Under the pieces are notes generated by a model. The model was given only the letters and a program-made list of their open reading frames with translations, was not told the DNA's origin and did not search any database. Position numbers and translations under genes: made by a program. Positions 10,123-19,374 of a stretch of DNA of 64,000 nt are shown piece after piece (positions within the stretch are counted from its first letter, which is position 1; every line of letters starts with the position of its first letter). Location of the stretch: contig JAQCAB010000003.1 of the NCBI GenBank assembly GCA_027622375.1, positions 89,139 through 153,138 of the forward strand, written 5' to 3'. This stretch comes from Bacteroidota bacterium. GTDB lineage: Bacteria > Bacteroidota > Ignavibacteria > UBA10030 > UBA8401.

Positions 10123-10656
10123 TTATACTTTTTCTTCTACAATTAATTTAAACTCTTGCCAATATAAATAGACTGAATAGAATGAATAAATAGTTGCAAT
10201 TAAAATTATTATTTCTTTTAAAATATAAATTTGAGAATAATTTAAAAGTGCCAAGGATAATGCAACTGAAATAAAGAAAATTGTAATTTTCCCTGTAGTA
10301 TTTGACTTGATTACTTTATTGTATTTTTGTTTTAAATAAATTGCAGCACTCAAAATTAATATATCTCTTCCCAAAACTACTACAAAAAACCACGTTGCTA
10401 TATTATTCCAAAGCCAAAGTATAATTATAAAAATTGTTATTGCAATTTTATCTACTAGAGGATCAATAATTATACCAATCTCGCTTGATAAATTATATTT
10501 ACGCGCAATGTAGCCATCAAATCTGTCAGTCAATCCAGCGATTACCACAATTGAAAAAGCAAACCACCTTTGATATTGTAAATCATTATTCATCATAACC
10601 ATGAAAAAAGGAATTACAAGCAGCAACCTAAAAATACTTAAAATATTTGGCAGCAT
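10123..10656 (-). CDS. pgsA: CDP-alcohol phosphatidyltransferase, probably phosphatidylglycerophosphate synthase
   Basis: A 177-residue membrane enzyme with about five transmembrane segments. It has a complete CDP-alcohol phosphatidyltransferase motif (DRFDGYIARKYNLSSEIG followed by IIIDPLVD), which holds the four conserved Asp residues. The likely reaction is CDP-diacylglycerol plus glycerol-3-phosphate to phosphatidylglycerophosphate, the committed step to PG and cardiolipin. The N-terminal MLPNILSIFRLLLV matches PgsA better than Pss or CLS-type relatives. It sits between purF and ftsY. Confidence 0.88.
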   Translation of the reverse strand: MLPNILSIFRLLLVIPFFMVMMNNDLQYQRWFAFSIVVIAGLTDRFDGYIARKYNLSSEIGIIIDPLVDKIAITIFIIILWLWNNIATWFFVVVLGRDILILSAAIYLKQKYNKVIKSNTTGKITIFFISVALSLALLNYSQIYILKEIIILIATIYSFYSVYLYWQEFKLIVEEKV

Positions 10657-10661
10657 TTATT

Positions 10662-12158
10662 TTATTTATCCAATTCCTCTTTTATTTTTCCTTTTTCAAT
10701 TGGAGTTGGATATGGTCCTCCAAAACATGCATAACAATAATTTTTAGTTTTACTTTTTGGAACCGATTCTAATAATTTTTCGATTGAAAGAAATTGCAAA
10801 GAGTCCACTCCAATTTCTTTTCTTATTTTCTCAACATCCTTATTACATTGGACAGCAATTAATTCTTTGCTACTCGGGAAATCCATTCCATAATGACAAG
10901 GTTGAACAATTGGCGGTGAAGTTATACGCATGTGGATTTCAGATGGAGATGCTTCTTTTAATAATTTTACAAGTTGTTTTGCTGTAGTGCCACGAACTAT
11001 TGAGTCATCAACAACAATGACTTTTTTATTTTTTAAAACTTGTTTAACAGTGTTGAATTTAGTTTTAACTTTCATTGCTCTATCATCTTCAGCTGGCTGG
11101 ATAAAAGTTCTTCCGACATAATGATTCCTAATTAAGCCAATTTCATATTGTGATGAACTTCCAAGTTTTTGACTTTCAGTTACAAATCCAAGTGTTGCTG
11201 TATTACTTGAATCAGGAACACTAATTATAACCGGTGCTGAATTATTATCTGATTTGACAAATGATTCTTGAGCTAATGCTTGACCAAGTTTACGACGAAC
11301 TTTATCAACTGATTCTCCATTTATATAACTATCGGGACGAGAAAAATAAATATATTCAAAAATACAATGATGAGTTGTTTGGGTTTTCTTTTTTAGCTTA
11401 TAACTTTTCATTTTTCCCGATGTTAAACTTTTTTTATCAATTACAATTAATTCACCAGGTTTTACATCTCTTACAAATTCTGCGTCAATGATATCAAACG
11501 CACAAGTTTCGGATGCGACAATAAACGATTTCCCTTTTTTTGCAATTGAAAGTGGTCTAAATCCAAAAACATCTCGCGCAATAATCAAAGATGTATCAGT
11601 TAAAATTAAAATTGAAAATGCGCCTTCAACTTTATTGACTGCATCAAGTATTTTATCAATTTGATTTTTCTTTTTACTCCGCGCAATTAAATGTAAAAAT
11701 AACTCGCTATCTGAAGTTGTTTGAAAAATCGTTCCACTATTTTGTAACTCAGTTCTTAGTTTATGAAAATTTGTTAAATTTCCGTTATGAGCAACAGCCA
11801 AATTTCCATTTGCATAATTAACAATGAATGGTTGAATATTTTGTCTATTTTTTGATGCACCAGAAGTTGAATATCGATTATGTCCGATGCTTGAATTCCC
11901 TTTTAATTGTTCTGATAAAATCTTTTGATCCTTAAAAACATCAGTAACTAATCCCATTCCTTTAATAATATTGAACACTTGTTTCTTCTTTTTTTTATCA
12001 AATTGAGATGAAACTATTCCGGCAGCTTCTTGACCACGATGTTGCAATGCATGTAAACCAAAATAAGTTAAAAGTGAAGCACTGGGATTTCCAAAAACTC
12101 CGAATACACCACAAGCACATCTTGGTTTATCGATTGGGAGTTTATTTTTTTTAATCAT
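10662..12158 (-). CDS. purF: Amidophosphoribosyltransferase
   Basis: First committed step of de novo purine synthesis: PRPP plus glutamine to phosphoribosylamine. The N-terminal glutaminase starts at Cys16 of CGVFGVFG, after a 15-residue propeptide that would be cleaved. The PRPP loop VIVVDDSIVRGTT is present in the C-terminal half. Cysteines in THHCIFEY, QPCHYG and NYCYAC match the Fe-S-containing Bacillus-type enzyme. Length 498 residues, within the usual range. It sits 18 bp after nadB. Confidence 0.96.
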   Translation of the reverse strand: MIKKNKLPIDKPRCACGVFGVFGNPSASLLTYFGLHALQHRGQEAAGIVSSQFDKKKKKQVFNIIKGMGLVTDVFKDQKILSEQLKGNSSIGHNRYSTSGASKNRQNIQPFIVNYANGNLAVAHNGNLTNFHKLRTELQNSGTIFQTTSDSELFLHLIARSKKKNQIDKILDAVNKVEGAFSILILTDTSLIIARDVFGFRPLSIAKKGKSFIVASETCAFDIIDAEFVRDVKPGELIVIDKKSLTSGKMKSYKLKKKTQTTHHCIFEYIYFSRPDSYINGESVDKVRRKLGQALAQESFVKSDNNSAPVIISVPDSSNTATLGFVTESQKLGSSSQYEIGLIRNHYVGRTFIQPAEDDRAMKVKTKFNTVKQVLKNKKVIVVDDSIVRGTTAKQLVKLLKEASPSEIHMRITSPPIVQPCHYGMDFPSSKELIAVQCNKDVEKIRKEIGVDSLQFLSIEKLLESVPKSKTKNYCYACFGGPYPTPIEKGKIKEELDK

Positions 12159-12176
12159 AATGCAATATCCTAAAAT

Positions 12177-13772
12177 TTAAGTTGTAACTCCACTGAAGGA
12201 ATCTTTTTTCCAATTCAAATCATCAACATTCGGAAAATCTAAAATGTAATGCAAACCTCTTGATTCATTTCTGCTTAAAGCTGATGAGATTATTAAATTT
12301 GCAACAATTGCTAGATTACGAAGCTCAATTAACTCTTCTGTAACTTTTGTGCGTTTATAAAATTCTAATATTTCATTTAAAATTAAATTTATTCTATCTT
12401 TTGCACGTTCTAATCTAATTTTACTTCTAACAATTCCGACATAATCCATCATTAAGGTTTGAATTTCTTTTCTATTATGCGCAATTAAAATCCATTCTTG
12501 ATTATTAATTGTTCCTGAATCGTTCCATTCTTTTATTTCAGGCAGATTTGTTTTGTAATCACCAACTTCTTTAATTTTATTAAAAGCTCTATATGAAAAA
12601 ACTAAAGCTTCCAATAACGAATTACTTGCAAGTCGATTTGCACCATGCACACCAGTCATTGCAACTTCGCCAATTGCATATAAACCAATTATTGATGTTT
12701 CACCATTTTCAGTTGTATAAACTCCACCGCAACAATAATGTGCTGCCGGAACAACTGGTATCATTTCTTTTGTAATGTCAATTTTAAGTGACAAACATTT
12801 ATCATAAATATTTGGGAATGTATTTTTGAGTAATTGTTTATCAATATGTGTTGCATCAAGATATACATATTGCTCACCTGATTGTTTTAATTCTGAGTCA
12901 ATTGCTCTTGCAACAATATCACGTGATGCAAGTGAACCTCGTATATCATATTTTGAAATAAAATCTTCACCATTTTTATTTTTAAGAATTGCACCTGCGC
13001 CTCTCAAGGCTTCTGAAATTAAAAATGATGGCGATCCTGAATTAAATAAACTTGTTGGATGAAATTGAATAAACTCCATATTTGATATTTTTGCACCAGC
13101 TCTGTACGACATTGCAATTCCATCACCAGTTGCAATAAGTGGATTTGTTGTATGCAAATAAACTTGTCCAACTCCGCCAGTTGCCAAAATTGTTACATTT
13201 GATTTAAAAATTTTTATTTTGTTTGCATTTACATCAAGTGCATAAACACCCCAACATCTTTTTTGAAAATTTGAATTTATAGTTTGATGCTCAGTTAAGA
13301 GATCAACACAAATATGATTTTCAAGAATTTTAATATTTTTGTTTTCAGATATTTTTTGTAAAAGTACTCGCTCAATTTCTTTTCCAGTTAAATCATTCGC
13401 GTGGACAATTCTATTATGCGAGTGTCCACCTTCTCTTCTAAGTTGAATTTCATCTCCTTCAAATGTAAATTCAGCACCAAAATTTAAAAGTTCCTTAACA
13501 CGAATTGGTCCTTCCTTTACAAGAATTTCAACTCTTTTTTCATTGCAAATTCCTGCTCCAGCAATTAATGTGTCATTTATATGAGATTCAAAAGAATCAT
13601 CATTTGAAAAAACTGATGCAATTCCACCTTGTGCGTAATTTGTGTTTGACTCCCTTTTTTCTTTCTTAGTGATTATTGTAACTGATCCAAGTTTTGCAGC
13701 ATTTAAAGCAAAAGTTAATCCTGCAATTCCACTTCCGATAACAAGAAAGTTTGAAGTTTCAGAATTGCTCAT
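12177..13772 (-). CDS. nadB: L-aspartate oxidase
   Basis: A flavoenzyme oxidizing L-aspartate to iminoaspartate for NAD synthesis. FAD binding is seen at residues ~8-25 (FLVIGSGIAGLTFALNAA), followed by NYAQGGIASVF. Active-site blocks include MEFIQFHPTSLF, GAGAILKNKNGEDF and HYCCGGVYT. The 531-residue length is normal. Its partner quinolinate synthase (nadA) is in this window at 53145-54104 rather than adjacent. It is 1 bp from coaE. Confidence 0.96.
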   Translation of the reverse strand: MSNSETSNFLVIGSGIAGLTFALNAAKLGSVTIITKKEKRESNTNYAQGGIASVFSNDDSFESHINDTLIAGAGICNEKRVEILVKEGPIRVKELLNFGAEFTFEGDEIQLRREGGHSHNRIVHANDLTGKEIERVLLQKISENKNIKILENHICVDLLTEHQTINSNFQKRCWGVYALDVNANKIKIFKSNVTILATGGVGQVYLHTTNPLIATGDGIAMSYRAGAKISNMEFIQFHPTSLFNSGSPSFLISEALRGAGAILKNKNGEDFISKYDIRGSLASRDIVARAIDSELKQSGEQYVYLDATHIDKQLLKNTFPNIYDKCLSLKIDITKEMIPVVPAAHYCCGGVYTTENGETSIIGLYAIGEVAMTGVHGANRLASNSLLEALVFSYRAFNKIKEVGDYKTNLPEIKEWNDSGTINNQEWILIAHNRKEIQTLMMDYVGIVRSKIRLERAKDRINLILNEILEFYKRTKVTEELIELRNLAIVANLIISSALSRNESRGLHYILDFPNVDDLNWKKDSFSGVTT

Positions 13773-13773
13773 T

Positions 13774-14373
13774 TTAGTTTTTTGCTATTTTCTTAAATAA
13801 TTCAAAATAAAATTTAGAAATATTTTTTAGATCTTTTAAGCTTTTATTATTTATAATTATAAAATCTGATATTTGTTCGTACTCAGAATCTTTTGGTTGA
13901 TTTTTTGAACGATTTATTAATTCCTCTTTTGAAAATTGATTTTTCAATTTTCTTTCAAATCTAATATTCTTATCAAGCATGATAGAAATTATAAAATCAC
14001 AATATTTAATTAATTGCGTCTTGGGAAGAATTGCACTTTCAATTAATACTAATTTATTTGTTAATGATAATGATTTTATTTTTTTTCGAACTTGGTGAAT
14101 TACTGCTGAGTGTACAATTTCATTTAGCTTTTTTAGTTTTAATTTATTTTTAAAAACTATATCAGCTAAATAATTTTTGTTAATTTTATTTTCAGGAGTT
14201 AAAACTGAGGCTCCAAAATATCTTATTATTTGAAATCTAACATTATAATTATTTGCTAAAACAAAATGGCCAACTTCATCTGCAATAATTACAGGAATAC
14301 CAAGTTTGCTAAAATAGTTGCAAAACGTTGTTTTGCCACTACCAATTCCACCTGTAACACCAATTATAATCAC
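13774..14373 (-). CDS. coaE: Dephospho-CoA kinase
   Basis: Last step of coenzyme A biosynthesis: ATP-dependent 3'-phosphorylation of dephospho-CoA. The P-loop GVTGGIGSGKTT lies at residues ~5-16, followed by IPVIIADEVGH, which holds the catalytic Asp, and the lid and CoA-binding regions. Length 199 residues, as expected. It begins 3 bp after the rny stop codon and is followed by nadB, both cofactor genes. Confidence 0.95.
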   Translation of the reverse strand: MIIIGVTGGIGSGKTTFCNYFSKLGIPVIIADEVGHFVLANNYNVRFQIIRYFGASVLTPENKINKNYLADIVFKNKLKLKKLNEIVHSAVIHQVRKKIKSLSLTNKLVLIESAILPKTQLIKYCDFIISIMLDKNIRFERKLKNQFSKEELINRSKNQPKDSEYEQISDFIIINNKSLKDLKNISKFYFELFKKIAKN

Positions 14374-14376
14374 AGT

Positions 14377-15933
14377 TTATTTTGCAATTGCGATTGATCT
14401 TTTTTCTCTAATTACTACAACTTTAATTTGTCCGGGATATTCTAATTCTTGTTGAATTTTTTTTGCAATGTCTAAAGCCATTTGTTCAGCCATCATATCA
14501 TCAACAATATCATGTTCAACAATAACTCTAATTTCGCGACCAGCTTGAATTGCGTAAGTTTTTTGAACACCTTTAAATGACGATGCGAGAGTTTCAAGTT
14601 TTTCTAATCGCTTTGCATATCCTTCAACTGATTCTCTTCTTGCGCCAGGTCGTGATCCACTTATAGAATCCGCAGATTGAACTAAAGAAGAAATTGGATG
14701 CTCCATAGGAATATCATCATGATGTGCACCAATTCCATTTAAAACAATTAAATGTTCACCATATTTTTTTGCAAAATCCATTCCTATTATTGCATGCGGA
14801 CCTTCAATACTTTTATCAATTGTTTTTCCGATATCGTGTAATAATCCCGCCCGTTTTGCAAGAGTTATATCAAGTCCAAGTTCTGCCGCCATAATTCCAC
14901 AAAGATGTGATACTTCAATACTATGCTGTAGTAAATTTTGACCGTAACTTGTTCTAAACTTCATTTTGCCAATATGACGGAAAATTTCTTTATGTGCTCC
15001 GCCCAATCCAACTTCAACAAAAGTATTTTCACCAACACGAAGTGCTTCTTCCAATAATTCTTTTTCAACTTTCGAAACTACTTCTTCAATTCTTGCTGGA
15101 TGAATTCTACCATCAGAAATTAATCTTTCAAGTGAAACTCTAGCGACTTCTCTTCTAAAAGCATCAAATCCAGATAATATTACAGCTTCAGGTGTATCGT
15201 CAACAATAACATCAACTCCAGTTGCAGCTTCAAGCGCGCGAATATTTCTTCCTTCCTTCCCAATAATTCGCCCCTTCATTTCATCACTTTCTAAATGAAG
15301 AACGCTTACAGTAGTTTCAACTGCATGATCAGTTGCAGTGCGTTGAATTGCCTGAACAATAATTTTTTGAGCTTCACGTTTTGCTTCTTCTTTTAAGTTA
15401 TCCCGAATTTCTTTTAAACTTAGAGCTGCGTCAGTTTTTGCTTCCTCAATTAAATTTTGAATTAAAAGTTTTTTTGCCTCTTCCCGAGACATTCCACTTG
15501 CTCTTTCGAGTCGTGTATTTTCTTCCGCTATTAAATTATCAAGTTCTTCAGTTTTTATTTGAGCAGTTTTTTTCTTTTCCTCTAAATCTGTTTGATTAGT
15601 TTGAAGTTCACGCTCTTTTTTATTTAATAACTCAGCACGCCGTTCTAAATTTTCTTCTCGCCCATTTAATTGTTTTTCGTAAGCTAAATGTTTTTGTTTT
15701 TTTTGATTTGCATCAATATCATACTCATGCTTTTTTTTATGCCATTCTTGTTTTACTTCATTTGATTTTTGTTGTTTTATATTTTGAGCTTCTTTTTCTG
15801 CTTCAGATATTATTTTTTTTGCTCTTTCCTCAAGTCTTCCAACTTTTGAAACATTAATTCTCGATTGAAAACTCCAACCCAAAAAAACACCTATAATTAA
15901 ACTTATAATTATCAAAACCACATTTGCATCCAT
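14377..15933 (-). CDS. rny: Ribonuclease Y
   Basis: A membrane-anchored endoribonuclease that initiates mRNA decay. Order of parts: one N-terminal membrane helix (VVLIIISLIIGVFLGWSF), a long charged coiled coil, a KH domain (MKGRIIGKEGRNIRALEA) and an HD domain (HSIEVSHLCG, LLHDIGKTID). I place the start at the ATG at 15933 (518 residues) because a clear GGAGG lies 5 bp upstream (15938-15942). An in-frame ATG at 15960 would put nine extra residues before the membrane anchor. Confidence 0.95.
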   Translation of the reverse strand: MDANVVLIIISLIIGVFLGWSFQSRINVSKVGRLEERAKKIISEAEKEAQNIKQQKSNEVKQEWHKKKHEYDIDANQKKQKHLAYEKQLNGREENLERRAELLNKKERELQTNQTDLEEKKKTAQIKTEELDNLIAEENTRLERASGMSREEAKKLLIQNLIEEAKTDAALSLKEIRDNLKEEAKREAQKIIVQAIQRTATDHAVETTVSVLHLESDEMKGRIIGKEGRNIRALEAATGVDVIVDDTPEAVILSGFDAFRREVARVSLERLISDGRIHPARIEEVVSKVEKELLEEALRVGENTFVEVGLGGAHKEIFRHIGKMKFRTSYGQNLLQHSIEVSHLCGIMAAELGLDITLAKRAGLLHDIGKTIDKSIEGPHAIIGMDFAKKYGEHLIVLNGIGAHHDDIPMEHPISSLVQSADSISGSRPGARRESVEGYAKRLEKLETLASSFKGVQKTYAIQAGREIRVIVEHDIVDDMMAEQMALDIAKKIQQELEYPGQIKVVVIREKRSIAIAK

Positions 15934-15970
15934 AAATCCTCCATTAAAAAAAATCCGCACAAATCAACAT

Positions 15971-16162
15971 TCGTCTAGTGACATGAAAGAACCCTTTCAA
16001 TTTCACTTTTGGTGTGTTCCGAATCGTTTCTTACTTCCACAGATTGTGCAAAATGCACAATACTAGAATTAACTAGTCGAGGCCTGTAATATGACGTTAA
16101 CGAGTAACACTCCGAATTTATTACTTATTCGGTTCTTTATGTAATAAAGACGATGGCTGACA
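15971..16162 (-). ncRNA. ssrS: Probable 6S RNA
   Basis: The 244-bp gap between zapA and rny folds into one long rod on the minus strand. Outer stems pair TCGTCT (16153-16148) with AGACGA (15976-15971), and AAAGAACC (16138-16131) with GGTTCTTT (15993-15986). A further arm pairs ACAG (16087-16084) with CTGT (16042-16039). A perfect 8-bp hairpin ATTGTGCA/TGCACAAT (16061-16043) lies inside it. Length near 190 nt and the position downstream of zapA match 6S RNA, which binds housekeeping RNA polymerase by mimicking an open promoter. Ends are approximate. Confidence 0.65.
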
Positions 16163-16168
16163 GCGCGG

Positions 16169-16176
16169 ATTATATA
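16169..16176 (-). promoter_or_regulatory. Putative -10/-7 element of the 6S RNA promoter
   Basis: TATATAAT on the minus strand, directly after the zapA stop codon and about 7 bases before the proposed RNA start. It is consistent with an independent promoter for the ncRNA, but no clear upstream element was identified, so support is limited. Confidence 0.35.
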
Positions 16177-16177
16177 C

Positions 16178-16522
16178 TTATTTATTTTCATCTGGATCTA
16201 AATTTTCATCACTCGTTTCATCTTTTGCCGGTTGAATTGGCAAATATGAATCCATATAGTTTGTCATTTTAATTAATTCATCTTCCAGAAGCGTTTTAAT
16301 ATTTTTAGCAGTTTCTCTTTCTTTGAACAAATCTTCAGTAATGTTTAATGCCGATAAAACAGAAACAGTCAACGGCGGTTGATCTGGGATTTGTTTATGC
16401 ACTACATCAATCATAGAATCTACGTAATGTGCAATACTTCTCGTAAATTCTTCGCTGTCACCTCGTAATGGGTATTCTAACCCAAAAATTTTAACTCTTA
16501 TACTTTTTCGTTTCTCAGTCAT
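16178..16522 (-). CDS. zapA: Cell division protein ZapA
   Basis: A 114-residue FtsZ-ring-associated protein. The N-terminal globular part (RKSIRVKIFGLEYPLRGDSEE, ARSIAHYVDSM-like helix) is followed by a helical C-terminal region. ZapA bundles FtsZ filaments and recruits ZapB in Proteobacteria. It directly follows a coiled-coil gene (1-bp gap) and precedes the probable 6S RNA. The highly acidic tail (DETSDENLDPDENK) is dispensable-looking and lineage-variable. Confidence 0.85.
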   Translation of the reverse strand: MTEKRKSIRVKIFGLEYPLRGDSEEFTRSIAHYVDSMIDVVHKQIPDQPPLTVSVLSALNITEDLFKERETAKNIKTLLEDELIKMTNYMDSYLPIQPAKDETSDENLDPDENK

Positions 16523-16523
16523 T

Positions 16524-16928
16524 TTACGAAATATAATTATTTAATTTATCTAAAACGTCTTCAATCTCTGCTTTAAATTTAACTCTTTCATTTTGCGAAA
16601 AAAATACACCACTAGAAATTTTTTCGTTTGCTTCGATTAATTGATCTCTTAATTTTTTAATTTCAGTACTTTTTAAGAATAAAGAATTATTTACATCACT
16701 TAAATTAGTTTCACATTGCTGTAAATTATTATTTATTGTAGAATTTTCTTGTTGCAATGCAGTTAAAGAATTATTTACATCATGTAAATTAGTTTCACAT
16801 TGCTGTAAATTATTATTTATTGTAGAATTTTCTTGTTGCAATGCAGTTATTGTTGCACCTGCAATTGTAATCTTTTCCCAAAGATTTTCTAAAAGTACTT
16901 TTACATTTTCTTCAGATTCACTCGGCAT
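16524..16928 (-). CDS. Small coiled-coil protein, ZapB-like by position
   Basis: A 134-residue acidic protein predicted to be almost wholly alpha-helical and coiled coil. It carries two copies of a 28-residue unit (TALQQENSTINNNLQQCETN onward), which differ at only one residue (His/Ser). Residues 1-25 (SEENVKVLLENLWEKI) and the C-terminal FSQNERVKFKAEIEDVLDKLNNYI flank the repeats. Position between pheT and zapA, with a 1-bp gap to zapA, suggests a partner of ZapA at the division ring. No sequence motif proves that role. Confidence 0.75.
   Translation of the reverse strand: MPSESEENVKVLLENLWEKITIAGATITALQQENSTINNNLQQCETNLHDVNNSLTALQQENSTINNNLQQCETNLSDVNNSLFLKSTEIKKLRDQLIEANEKISSGVFFSQNERVKFKAEIEDVLDKLNNYIS
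16681..16848 (-). repeat. Two-copy 84-bp tandem duplication in the coiled-coil gene
   Basis: Copy 1 is 16681-16764 and copy 2 is 16765-16848. They are head to tail, in frame (28 codons each), and differ at two neighbouring positions only (near 16699-16701 versus 16783-16785). Such identity at synonymous sites indicates a recent duplication that lengthens the coiled coil by four heptads without a break. Confidence 0.95.
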
Positions 16929-16932
16929 AATT

Positions 16933-19371
16933 TTAATTTGTTTTTCGTCTTACAGTTATATCGTTGTTCGATTCTAATTTATTAATAATTTTATTTACAT
17001 TTAAATCAACTTCTTGCTCAGTTAAAGTTCGTTCAAGAGATTGATAAAATAAACTTATTCCAATGCTCTTAACGCCTTTTCCAAACTCGTTACTTGAATA
17101 TAAATCAAAAATTTCGTGATGTTCAAGTAATTCGTTAGAATATTTATTAATTATTTCTTTTATATAATTGTAATTTAAGTTGTTAGGTATCAAAATTGCC
17201 AAATCTCGTTTAATTCCAGGAAAGCGTGGGATTGGCGTATATTTTTTTATATACTTTTCAGTGAGTTTTAAGAATTTTTCTAAATCAATTTCAGCATAAA
17301 ACACATCATCGATAAGTCCAAAATCGTTTAATATATTTTTTGAAATCACTCCAATTTTTCCAAAACAAACATTTCCTAAATTAATAGTAAAAATAACAGA
17401 ATTAACTTCACTTTTATTAGATTCCAAATAATTTACTTTTTCACCTAAATATTTAGGTGAAATTTGATCAACAATTCCTTTTATATCGAATAAATCAAAA
17501 TTTCTTTCAGATTGATACCAGGTTTTATTTTGACAATTCCCTGTAAACGCAATTAAAAGTTGTTGACTTTCTTTATAATCCAAAATATTATTACCAGTTT
17601 TGTATGATTCGCTTTTTTCATAAACAGTTCCAATTTCAAATAACTGCAAATCATTAGTTCCCTTATTTTTATTTAAACTAATAATCTCAAGCATTGTGGG
17701 AATCAAATTTGATTTTAATATTTCTAAATCTGTTGAAATCGGATTATCAACTTTAACAAAATTACTTCCGAATTTTTTAGCAACTTTTTGTTTTATAAAA
17801 CTATTTGTACAAATCTCATTTAATCCGATTGAAGTGAAATAATTTTTTAATCCATTTATAACTTCTTCATCTTTATTTTGAAAATTAGAAAAATGATAAT
17901 GAACTTCGTTTGATGATGGGATAAAATCATATCCATGTATTCTTGATATTTCTTCAATTAAATCTACATCTTGCTCAATATCATTTCGATGCGATGGAAT
18001 ACTGCATTCAATTTTATCTTTTGTAAATGAAAGAACTTTTAATTCAAGTGAGTTTAAATATTTTTTTACTTTCACTTTTGGAATTTCAAATCCCAAATAT
18101 GAATTTAACTTTTCAAATGTAAGTGTAATTGATTTGTTAGAATTTTTTGATTTTCCACTTGCATAAATTTCAGAAACAATTTTACCATTTGATGTAAGTG
18201 CAATTAACTGGCTTGCTCTGTTTAATGCCCAAATAATTTTTGAATTATCAATTCCCCTTTCAAATCTTGTTGCGGCATCAGTTTGTATTCCGAGATATTT
18301 TGAACTTTTGCGAATTGAAGTAGAATTAAAAATTGCCGCTTCCAATAAAATATTTTTAGTTGATCTTGAAATCTCTGAATATGATCCTCCCATAATTCCA
18401 CCAATTGCAACCGATTGATTTGAATCGCAAATCATAATTGTTCCATCATTTAAATTATGCGTTTTATCATCAAGCGTTTTAAACTTTTCACCCTTTTTGG
18501 AATCTTTAACAATTATTTTTGAACCAGAAATTTTATCTAAATCAAAAGCATGTAGTGGTTGGCCAATTTCATGCATCACATAATTTGTTACATCAACAAT
18601 ATTATTAATTGATCTAATTCCAATTGATGACAATCTAGTTTTTAACCAATCTGGCGATTCCTGAATCTTTACATCTGAAATAATTCTTGCCAAGTAAAGA
18701 GGACAATTATTGGAATTAATTTCAATTTTAAATTTAATTTTTTCTTTCGAAATATTTTCATTAATTAAAATAATAGGGAGAGTTAATTTTTTATTTAATT
18801 TTGCTGCAAGCTCACGAGCAATACCAAAATGATTTAAACAATCTCCTCTATTTGGCGTTAATGCTATATCAAAAATTATATCATTGTAATTTAAAAAATC
18901 AGAAAAATTTTGGCCAATAGTTGTTGAATCTTGCAATACATAAATCGAATCTTTATCATCCGATAAATCAAGTTCAAATTTTGAACAAATCATTCCATTT
19001 GATTCAACTCCACGGATTGTTGCTTTTGTTAATGTAAATGGTTTCTCAAGTGGATCATGTTGATTGCGAGGAATAGTTGCACCAACAAGCGCTACAACAA
19101 CTTTTTGTGAAGCTGAAACTTTTGTGTCGCCACAAATTATTTTAAGTTTTCCAATTTTACTTCCAACATCAACTGTACAAAGTTTTAATTTATTTGCATT
19201 TGGATGATCTTCAACAGATAAAACTTTTGCTGAAAAAATATTTTTATATTTTTCAGATTGATACTCAATATTTTCAACTTCCAAACCAAGTGAATTTAAA
19301 GTAGCAGCAATTATTTTAGGCTCTTCAGCAATTTTAATAAAATCTTTAAGCCAATTAATTGAGATCTTCAT
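16933..19371 (-). CDS. pheT: Phenylalanine--tRNA ligase beta subunit
   Basis: An 812-residue beta subunit. The N-terminal EMAP-like tRNA-binding domain includes FSAKVLSVEDHPNANKLKLC. Then come the B3/B4 editing domain, the B5 domain, the catalytic-like core and a C-terminal ferredoxin-fold anticodon-binding domain (RFPGIKRDLAILIP). With PheS it forms the (alpha-beta)2 enzyme charging tRNA-Phe; a tRNA-Phe gene lies at 35810-35882. It follows pheS by 3 bp. Confidence 0.97.
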   Translation of the reverse strand: MKISINWLKDFIKIAEEPKIIAATLNSLGLEVENIEYQSEKYKNIFSAKVLSVEDHPNANKLKLCTVDVGSKIGKLKIICGDTKVSASQKVVVALVGATIPRNQHDPLEKPFTLTKATIRGVESNGMICSKFELDLSDDKDSIYVLQDSTTIGQNFSDFLNYNDIIFDIALTPNRGDCLNHFGIARELAAKLNKKLTLPIILINENISKEKIKFKIEINSNNCPLYLARIISDVKIQESPDWLKTRLSSIGIRSINNIVDVTNYVMHEIGQPLHAFDLDKISGSKIIVKDSKKGEKFKTLDDKTHNLNDGTIMICDSNQSVAIGGIMGGSYSEISRSTKNILLEAAIFNSTSIRKSSKYLGIQTDAATRFERGIDNSKIIWALNRASQLIALTSNGKIVSEIYASGKSKNSNKSITLTFEKLNSYLGFEIPKVKVKKYLNSLELKVLSFTKDKIECSIPSHRNDIEQDVDLIEEISRIHGYDFIPSSNEVHYHFSNFQNKDEEVINGLKNYFTSIGLNEICTNSFIKQKVAKKFGSNFVKVDNPISTDLEILKSNLIPTMLEIISLNKNKGTNDLQLFEIGTVYEKSESYKTGNNILDYKESQQLLIAFTGNCQNKTWYQSERNFDLFDIKGIVDQISPKYLGEKVNYLESNKSEVNSVIFTINLGNVCFGKIGVISKNILNDFGLIDDVFYAEIDLEKFLKLTEKYIKKYTPIPRFPGIKRDLAILIPNNLNYNYIKEIINKYSNELLEHHEIFDLYSSNEFGKGVKSIGISLFYQSLERTLTEQEVDLNVNKIINKLESNNDITVRRKTN

Positions 19372-19374
19372 TTT

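Noticed and set aside
15960-15960. Upstream ATG for rny adding nine residues
   Set aside because: The ATG at 15933 has a GGAGG site with good spacing and sits directly before the membrane helix.
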